Shown piece by piece: positions 55,655-64,000 of a stretch of 64,000 nucleotides of DNA (position 1 is the first letter of the stretch; each line of letters starts with the position of its first letter). The notes under the pieces were generated by a model that saw nothing but the letters and a program-made list of their open reading frames with translations, did not search any database and was not told the origin of the DNA. The position numbers and the translations under genes are program-made. This DNA is from Acanthaster planci (taxonomy: Eukaryota; Echinodermata; Asteroidea; Valvatida; Acanthasteridae), in the NCBI RefSeq assembly GCF_001949145.1, contig NW_019091549.1:270743-334742 (forward strand), given 5' to 3'.

Positions 55655-58090
55655 TGAGTGATGCCATGGAAACTACATTATGTGGACCATTAAATTTCAG
55701 TTTTCACTGAAGTGTGCGTATTGCATCACCACCGCTACCAGCAGCACACGCAAACGACCGACAACAAATCGGTTATCTTTACAGGGTCCTAATTTTCCTA
55801 AAGCAGAAATCCCCCAATGTCAGAAGAAAATATCTCAATCAAATAGACTTTTTTTGCGGGGGGGGGCGGTTATGATCAATAAAGATTATCAGTCATTCCG
55901 TGCAGAGCACTTCTGTATTTTCTAACATTGCTATCCAAAGTAATGGAGAACCGGTGACGCCCGTTGTCCCTTTTGGGCCCACACTGCCTCAGGGGGCTTG
56001 GCTCAAAATTATTCCGAAGTCAAGAAGGCGTCACCCGTATATAATAGAGTACCTCGCGAAGTAAGTGCCTTCTCTTCGTGAAACTCATCTCGTTGGCTGC
56101 TCTACCGATCGGTGATACAGCCGCAGGACCCGATATTATATATAGGCCACTGAATTTGTCGCTATCCACCGATTGTAGGTTAATCTGGCGGGGGGTTCAA
56201 GTCGGCTGGCCAGATGAGTCTTTAATTTTTCTCCCTTCCTCTATGCAGCGAGGAACCGCTTTACTTGATTGGGATGCGGAATCTGGGTCACTCTCATTCC
56301 TGAAATGTTACCGCTACATCATCAAGTCCTGTCCAACTGCTTTCTTACGTTACTGTTTAAGTCTACACGTACACAAGTGGTCTCTGCAACTTTTTTTTCA
56401 CACCATCCTCCTAACATTGTTGTTGAAAAGAAAACCAAATTATCTTAGGCCTATTTACCGGAACAGTTTGAGTGACATGCAAACTTCCCTACTCCGTCTA
56501 GAATTGTAACTGCATACTTGGATACATTATGAGTCGTGAACAACTACTTGTCAGTCGCCACACTTGAGTAAGCGAAATCAAGCCGTGTTTGTCGAGTGCC
56601 CTGGATTCCCGCTCTTATTGACGAACAGATGACCTGTAGAAACACATGCAAATAACCAAACCCAAGCGCCAAATTGTCTATTGGCTTTGCCGCAGATAAA
56701 ATTGTTTACAAGAACCTAATCAAGGGATGTTTAAAGAAATGAAATGTAAATGCAAAGTATTTGTAAAAGCCTTGTGTTTATATTCCATCAAGTGTATGCA
56801 CTAGATTTTGCTGAAGATATCCTGCTGGTACACTGTCCATTAAATTTAGGTTTTCCCGGACGAACTCTCAAAACTGCACGTGAAATTCGTTATTGGCCGT
56901 TCCTGTTGGAACGATTTTTCCCTGACCGTTGCTCTCTACTTTATTTTCAAAATTGTCAGCCATTAATATCGTTTATATTTATGGGAGTTTGTATCAGCAT
57001 TAAATCGAGCTGAATGATCATTTTTGGCTCTTTGAATTGGGATCTAGATCATCATCTACGTGGTTCTAAATTGAATGAGCATATCATTAATTCGGATGCA
57101 AAGTTTACGTATTTGGCCGGGAAAAGCTGTAGTTAGTTTAAGCCATGAAACAGATGTTGTTCATTGTCGCCGCTTGCATAGAAATCACCGCCGTTCCCTT
57201 ACATGTTCACGGTTCAGGCAGCGCAGATTAAGTTGTTCCTTGACGTCATTAGCCGCCGCTCGGTCGGGTGTAAATAGTGTACACGGATATTTTCCAAGAA
57301 AACGCGACGGGTGACTCGTATCAGACCTTCCCCTTATAGTTGCCATAGGAACTGGACTGAAACGTCCAGTGGCGCAGAAATCCGCCACGAATAAGTTAAG
57401 AGTTACTTTTTTAAAGGAGACAAAAATCCCATCCGCCCCAAGAACGTTTTTGGAAATTAGGGGCAAGGACAACTTCCACAATGAGGGCGCTCTCGTGTTT
57501 GCCGTTGCACCAGTCTTGGCCCGGTGCTTCGCTCCTTCAATAGTTTTTTCCTGTGCGAGGAAATACTAGGAGATGATTATGTGCCCTGCAGGGCTCAACT
57601 ATGTCGTCAACATGCACCTGCGTGTATTTCACTGCACAACTGTGTGGGGATAACGCTATCGTTTTGTTGCCAGTCTTGAGATGAGATTCGTGGAACTTTC
57701 CCAAGTTGGAATGTCAGATTTTACTTCCCTTCGAAAAAAATCCTCAAGAGCCATGATTATAATTTTTATTACCTATGATCTGGGCAAGGAGACAAATACG
57801 TGCAGTTGAATTACTCATTTTGTCTAGTGCTAAACCTTGACGTCCAATTTAATATTGCGATGTATACGCTTGTCAGGCAAAGTGAAGAGGCATACAGAGA
57901 CTGATCTCACGCACACAACTTATGCGATGGCTTCGAATGGCATATCTCCCCAGCCTTATTCTGGGTTACTTGGCTTCTACCAGAAAAAAGCATAACTTCT
58001 GAACGATATCACCCATGGTGCTATGAAAGAAAAATGAAATACAATGCCTCATGGGATATTGAAGGAATAAGAACTCGCAAAAGAAAAAAG
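55655..58090. other. Gene-free stretch
   Basis: Several short ORFs (the longest, at 56078-56509, is 143 codons) show no recognisable family pattern or splice context. I make no gene call. Confidence 0.35.
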
Positions 58091-58094
58091 AAAG

Positions 58095-58322
58095 CTACTT
58101 CGATCCGTCTCTATACGACTGTTCTATGCGTCTTATATTCAGAGGCTGTATAAGGACTACTGGAACCGAGATCTTGGCACCAGCGTCTGCGAGCAGTCCT
58201 CCATATACCTCTAAAATATGTCTTTTTTCGAAGCAGAATTCCAGGGAGGGCAGTGGGTTTCTGATCGCATCTGTTGAAGTATAGTACACCGTAACCGCCT
58301 GTGTCACTTGAGAATGAAATAC
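58095..58322 (-). CDS. Candidate exon, unidentified (possible membrane-channel fragment)
   Basis: On the minus strand a good acceptor (ATCGTTTCACAG) is followed in phase 0 by VFHSQVTQAVTVYYTSTDAI, RNPLPSLEFCFEKRHILEVY, GGLLADAGAKISVPVVLIQP and LNIRRIEQSYRDGSK before a stop. The composition is protein-like. The spacing of aromatic/Val residues before 'LPSLEFC' loosely recalls the segment after the first membrane helix in DEG/ENaC channels (FPxVxxC), but that is a weak resemblance. No companion exons were found nearby. It could end at an internal donor (GAG|GTATAT). Confidence 0.3.
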   Translation of the reverse strand, partial: VFHSQVTQAVTVYYTSTDAIRNPLPSLEFCFEKRHILEVYGGLLADAGAKISVPVVLIQPLNIRRIEQSYRDGSK

Positions 58323-58334
58323 CTGTGAAACGAT

Positions 58335-61300
58335 GAATCTGTGTCAGGGTCCTGGGTCATAGGTAATGATTTTACAAAATTGTCTTATTCATGGCTGTCA
58401 TTAATTATTACATTCAAAGCTGTGAATTATGAAGAAAGTCATCTTAGCAGCTCGAAGCGGCGAATTTCATTCCTTGCCTAACCGTGGCTTGGCTGGCTTA
58501 CAGCGTTTACCCAGCACCTCGTCCGCGCGTCGCGTCGCCAGCAGTTCGAGCGTCGCCTCCCATTGTTGACTTTCTGCTTGGACATAGCATTAATAATCGG
58601 CTGCATTATTGATGATCAACAGGCTCCACGGCTCACGGAGAGACAGAAGTAATGGCATGTAGCGAACCTTGAATACTACCTGTCCTGCGAGCTGAATGAT
58701 GAGATGGCAAATGCATAGCCTTCCAAAATTTACGAATCGCCTTTTTGTGAAGGAGGCCCTGGCTCAAAAGAGACTAAAAGTCAATTAATATGGTAGGTAA
58801 TCCATTTGATAGATTGAAACCATGAACATGCTGTGCGATTGATGGACCAATGCAATGAATTTTTCTTGGACTCATTTTTGTATGGTGTTCCAAAGACGAC
58901 ATGTCATGTCGCTGTCGCCGTCGCATTTTTCTCATTTACTTGTACACAAATACTGCCGTCGCCGTCGCGAACAAGTGGGCTCAAGAGAGCGTCTTTACGT
59001 ATGTTCACTCCCATTCTCTTGTGCACCACTTGGTTGAGAGCTAGCGCATGCGTACTCAATCACTTTACTGTGGGTTCCGAGGCAGGCGACGTCGAACATT
59101 GTTCTGACATTTCTTTTCGCGGATGAAGATCATAATTAATTTTAACAACACACAAACAAATAAAGTTCACGAAGATAACCTGATAACTAAAAATGGATTA
59201 GACAACATTAAACCACCGCATTATACGAACCCAGTCGCACAAAATTTGAAACAAATTTCAAAAAAAGGGATTTTTACAAAAAAATGAACACAATCAGATT
59301 GGAAAGAAAATACATCCACGGTCTTTTCCATTTTAAAACAACTTCTCCAGTTTATCCAAACAAAGAAAATAAAGTGCCATGTATTAAGGCCTAAATAAAA
59401 ACATTAGTAGTATTTTCAAGTTATTGCGAATTTTAAATAGTTTGCACGAGCGCTGATGGAGTATATGTACATGAACTTGCACATGTAAACCATGGCCGAC
59501 CGGTCGACAGATAGCCAAAATTGAAATTGATCAAACTAACAAAGGACAATTCGCTATAGCTTAAGCATAACATGGTAACCTTTTTCAAACACTCTGTCGG
59601 CTATCAGGATATGCAGCACGTGTGAACCAACTGGAGAACAATTCAGAGTTTCAAGTTTAAAATACCCTTTTTTACGGTTCAGAAATGTAACGTACAAAGA
59701 CATCTTTCACCCCATTTTCTCCCAAATGTCGCTTTTGAATAACAAGAAACACGTCACAAAATGAAATCTAAAGCCCGATTATATTTCTCTGGTATAAATT
59801 CAGCAAACGTTTACACAGTGCGGAAGATCTCCGGAGATAGATTTTGGTGTAGTCATTTGCTGACTGGCGTTCGCCATTTTAACAAGCAACAGAAAGTGAC
59901 CTCGACCTAGCCGAATTTTAGCGTATGCGCACAAACCAAGTGGAAGGGGTGAACATACGTGTCTTCTCCATCTTTTTATTCGTCCATGGTATATACCACA
60001 AATGTGCGGACCGGGCATTGAAGTTCTACACGCAGTGAAAGAAAGATGATTTTTTTTTGGCTGATGATCCACGACAGCTATGTAATAATTCTAATTACAT
60101 GTAATAATAACAATTTTTTATTAATCAGTATCCTATAGGTGACGGATGGGAACCAGTCAGAAAAAAAATCATAATTTAAAAACAAAGTCATTGTACTTGA
60201 TCAAGTCATACACAAGCCCAGTAGAAGTTTCCAAAACACAAAGAAATTTGTGATAAATTTTCAAGATGCAAAACATAGCCCTTAATGCTTTACTTTATGA
60301 AGACCGCCAGTTGTTTTGGCAGAGAGTGAATGTGATTAGTCACAGTGGAATAAATCTTCCGCCTGTACACTCATTGGACAGTACCAGTACTAAGTGTCTT
60401 AAAAATATTCGTGACCTTAGCTGCAACTGCCACAACTGTCCAATTAGTGTAGAGTCTGCGAATTAATCTTTAACCGATCACATTCATCTTCTGCTAAAAC
60501 GACTGCAGTCGTGCCCTTCATAAAATAAAACATTTAGGGGTAGGCCCATGCTTTTCATCTGGAAAAATTATTGTGCTTTGGCAACTGTTTCTTGGGAAAG
60601 AGTTCCATCAACAAAGTGTACAAGTTCTCCCTTAAATGCTTCAGTACATGTAGCAAAGACAATATAACGTGTGCCCCCAAAATGAAATTTATCACAGAAA
60701 ATTCCAAAGCGCAGTCTCATAGGCTTAGTGCATAAGGCATCGATTCTTCATGTTTCGTGTTTGCCGGGATTATCAAGTAAATTGCTAGTAAAGTACAGTG
60801 ACAAATTTTCAGAAGACAATTAGCCTATAAATTGTTAACGACTGCTTCCCATCTCCCATGGGATTGCGCATGTCATATCTGTGGCTTGTTTGTCATACCC
60901 GGTACCCAAATAATGCATAGCAAAATAATATCGATAAGGTTGATAATAATCGTGTGTAAGACTCTCAGTCTCACTCGCAGTCCCAGCTTGGCGGGCTCAA
61001 TGGTCGGCGCGGCCCGCCCGGCACCTCAAAGCCATGTGAGCACGGCCATGGTGCTATGCCCCATCGGTGGTCCTCAAAGAAGCAGAAAACGCCAGCAACA
61101 TTTGCATGACCGCTTCTCAAGACTGATGCATTAAAGTTTACCTCATTCTCTTCAAACCTTTGGTGCAGGCTTTCCATGCTAAGGCTTTTCAACATTACCA
61201 ACTCAGCGCGCAAAACGAACACCAAAAAACAATTCCGTCCCGCCAAGAAAAATGCGCCCTCAAGAGTCTGGAAAAGCCATGGCGGCGGCGCCGACGTGTC

Positions 61301-62970
61301 GTCTTTGGAACACCATATTTCTCTGCATCTTTCCACGTTTCTTCAGTGCTGGAAAACTTGTATCTTTGGGGGGTTAAGTGTACTGAAGAGGGATCTTTTT
61401 ACATAATGAATTTTTCCAAGCTGCCCATGGCTTTGTCATGTACGTACTTACACAACAAAATAGATAAAATAAATTAGCTACATTTTTGTACGCCAGTGCA
61501 ACATTGCGATTCAGTGCCTTGGATGGCATCCCAGTTTTTCTCATGCAAACCGTTGCATGAGCATACAAATTAAAAAGCTTCCGAATACAGGTTGAAATAG
61601 CCGGGCAAAAATTGAAATAATGTTATTTGAAACACAGAGGTACAATTTATATGGGACTGGTCGTAAAACCATTTTGTTGGCATGGTCCCTTTAATTTTAG
61701 TTCTGTAACCTGACAACTATTCACCCATTAGGTTTTGTTCTATAATACCCTATTGGTAGAATAAGTCTGTGCAATGGTACCAGGTATCCCGATCCATCGA
61801 TTGTGGCATTGGCTCCCTGGGTTCTTTTTATCGCCGTCACTATACTCCGAGTTAACTTCATCGTCACCGTCATGAGTTGCCGTCTTCGTTGTCATCACCT
61901 TCGTCCTTGTCGTTGTCATTATCTCCGTCGTCGTCGTTAGCTATTACCAGTCCACAGCCGGACGAAAGCCTCAGCTAGCGTGGCTGTGCCACATTTCTTT
62001 CGCTCTTCTCTTGTCGTACCAATCAATTCTAATTCAGTAGCTTGTCAGTTTCATCTCCCACCTTGTTTACTGTTTTCCAGAAGTTTTGCCGTCCACAAGT
62101 CTCCATTACATTGCTATTAAATAATAACTGTGGTTCATTTGTTGCCTGGCCCTCTTCTGATGTGTACGTCAGGCTTCCCCATTCCATTTCCTGGTTTGGG
62201 TTATTGTCATGGTCATCTTTGGTTTTGGTTTGTTCTCTTACTCCGTTTTCCTGTTTTTACCTTAAATATGATATCCGGCATTTTAGTTATTTTTCCCTCC
62301 ATTTTTGTGTAATCCAGACGTTTGTTCTTCAGACTCTTTAAATTTCGCCCGAGGTTGACTTTCAATTGGAGCACCAAGTTCGTGAAACACACTGCACTGG
62401 CAGAGCTTCACGGTCCCAATTGGTGGAACGTGAATTAAAGAGCGTCCGGTGATGTGAAGAAAACGGTACCTCCCAGTTCCCTAAAGTGCCGCGGGGCAAG
62501 TGCAACAACCGTGGATGAAACACGACATATAAGTTTTGTTCCTGAATATGCATATTTGCATATACCATCTTTATTGAGGGTACCAATGCGGTATCTTCTA
62601 CATGTACTCTCATATCAGAATACATGTACATGTATATTCTAGTGTTGACGTTGTTGCTGTAGATAGCAGTTCGTCGTGAGACGCCCTCTGCGGCAGGTTA
62701 TCGTAGCGGCTGGTTAAATTTGACATACAGCAATAACGTTTCAATTCAAGACCAGAATTACCCTCTAAATTGCGCATGTTAATCATGTTCAATAAATCAA
62801 ATTTCATTAACGACGTCGTAAATTTTAAGCACAATGACTTTGCGAAGTTTATGGAAGTGGACAGCGAACCATTGTGTTGATATAGATGCGGCGATTAATG
62901 ATGTATGTCATCACTCTGCATTTACCTAGATATAGTGAGCTATGAGCGTGTACTTACCAACATTGCCTTC
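58335..62970. other. Gene-free stretch
   Basis: No supported gene. It holds a CpG-rich patch at about 58500-58560 and at 60990-61060, and a GTC/GTT-rich simple repeat at 61843-61940. Confidence 0.4.
61843..61940. repeat. GTC/ATC/GTT trinucleotide-rich simple repeat
   Basis: 'cgtcaccgtcat', 'cttcgttgtcatcacc', 'gtccttgtcgttgtc' and 'ccgtcgtcgtcg' form an imperfect triplet repeat. Read on the minus strand it would encode a Asp/Asn-rich run, but there is no start or splice context. Confidence 0.65.
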
Positions 62971-62975
62971 TCTTC

Positions 62976-63133
62976 AGCAACAAATGTCATTAGAAATCCT
63001 AGCATATAAACTCATCGAACCAGGTGATAACAAAATACTTCCCTCGTACAGAAAAGCTAGACAACGAAGTATTGAACAACTTGAACGTATCGGGCTGTCG
63101 TGTGAATCGGTGCGTAGTGCAATTCAGGACTAG
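62976..63133 (+). CDS. Candidate terminal exon, unidentified
   Basis: The acceptor TTGCCTTCTCTTCAG is followed in frame by QQMSLEILAYKLIEPGDNKI, LPSYRKARQRSIEQLERIGL, SCESVRSAIQD and TAG. The sequence has balanced, helix-like composition unlike nearby noncoding frames. An alternative is a 63-codon ORF starting ATG at 62942 through the acceptor. I do not recognise the family, and partner exons were not found to the left. Confidence 0.3.
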
Positions 63134-64000
63134 CGAAAACTAGCGGCGGTGATGTCAGCAGATGAGAAATCGGTAAATACACGTACATATTCCACTTGGG
63201 GACGGTGCAGTGTATCCACTTACGTTTCTCTTCACATTTAGGGAGCAACAAGCCCATTCCTTACTCTTTTTACAGTTTCAAAGTATCTTTTATGGACAAG
63301 GTCTATAACAGCTGAATTAGTCACTCGATTTCCGGCTGTCAGTGTGATTAGTAGGGATTGTGTGTAAACTGAAAATTAAGCACACCGACTGCAGTAAAAT
63401 ATCACTAATAATTACAGTGCATTCATAAGACGCACAGTATTTCACATATCACAAGTAATTTGTTATTCAGAGTCGTTTAAATATAGAAGGGTTACTGGGG
63501 GAGTAGAGCCCACTGTTCTCATGTTCATCAGATGTCAACTTGGCAAATGGTTCATGCACCGTGATGCACGGTAATTTGTGAATTGTCGAAAATTAGACAG
63601 TTCTGATATGTGAATTGTTACTAGGTAGTGACTCGTTCTAACCACTTGAAATTACAAAACGATCCCCGATTTTTCGCAATTTCGGCCAACATTTCAGAAA
63701 CGACTGTAAATGGATTTTTGTGCTCTCATTCGGCTGCCACCAAAATGTATATCCTTGTAACAACAAAGAAACTGACTCGTCTGAACCGGGTGACTTGTCG
63801 ATATTTGCGTTGGCGGCGACGCCGTCTGCCACGGCAAGCGGATTGATTGAGAGACTCGACCGGTGAACGTCAAGGCCCGCTCGGCCTCCGGGATGGGTGT
63901 TAAACCGTTGAAGTCCGAAATTTGTACGAGGGTGGAAGATTAAATTTCTTTGGATAGCGGCCCAGTGTCAAACGAATTACAGCCCTCTGTCCGTCTCATT
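63134..64000. other. Gene-free right edge
   Basis: No supported feature. Short frames on both strands at 63628-63846 have no recognisable pattern. Confidence 0.4.

Noticed and set aside
56078-56509. 143-codon plus-strand frame
   Set aside because: No recognisable motif, no splice context and no companion exons. This length can occur by chance in 64 kb.
1-64000. CRISPR arrays, prokaryotic operons or viral genes
   Set aside because: No spacer-repeat arrays, no compact prokaryote-type genes and no viral protein patterns were seen. Introns and SINEs show nuclear eukaryotic DNA.

Overview
The window is eukaryotic draft sequence. It has spliced genes with GT-AG introns, one ambiguous base near 2800 and a 721-base N gap at 24029-24749. 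It is rich in short non-autonomous DNA transposons, tRNA-derived SINEs and ACATGT-type tandem repeats. Intron positions, protein similarity and repeat style suggest a marine invertebrate, most likely a deuterostome (echinoderm, hemichordate or cephalochordate). I cannot fix the species from sequence alone.

Left part (1-8050). A complete six-exon COQ4 gene lies on the minus strand (CDS 7833 to 2502, about 319 aa). COQ4 is the mitochondrial coenzyme Q biosynthesis protein, and the metal-binding signature HDxxH-X11-E is intact. A 204-bp hAT-like MITE with a perfect 8-bp target duplication and a tRNA-type SINE sit in its introns. A second copy of the MITE lies just 3' of the gene.

Middle part (about 8050-35300). 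A complete NEK6/NEK7-type mitotic kinase gene lies on the plus strand. Its coding exons run from 20683 to 32108. A possible noncoding first exon near 8290 would put it head to head with COQ4. The most notable coding feature is a pair of consecutive, same-phase, homologous exons (30382-30495 and 31034-31144). Each encodes the stretch after 'CLLYE' in the kinase C-lobe, so they look like mutually exclusive alternatives giving 292-aa or 291-aa kinases. The 12 kb before the first coding exon is repeat-dense: ACATGT arrays, several TIR elements and a palindrome carrying a perfect histone-type 3' stem-loop. The 3' side is AT-rich and CpG-poor up to about 35.3 kb.

Right part (about 35500-64000). Base composition changes abruptly: CpG becomes common and ACATGT arrays become rare. 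No recognised conserved gene is visible. It holds a likely signal-peptide plus Ser/Thr/Pro-rich first exon on the minus strand (40590-40102), promoter-like clusters at 35979-36173 and 46691-46748, two isolated exon-like ORFs (58095-58322 minus, 62976-63133 plus), a foldback element, a SINE, a diverged tandem duplication, and a second copy of a hairpin MITE also found at 14.7 kb. This looks like intergenic or regulatory DNA, or long introns of genes lying mostly outside the window.
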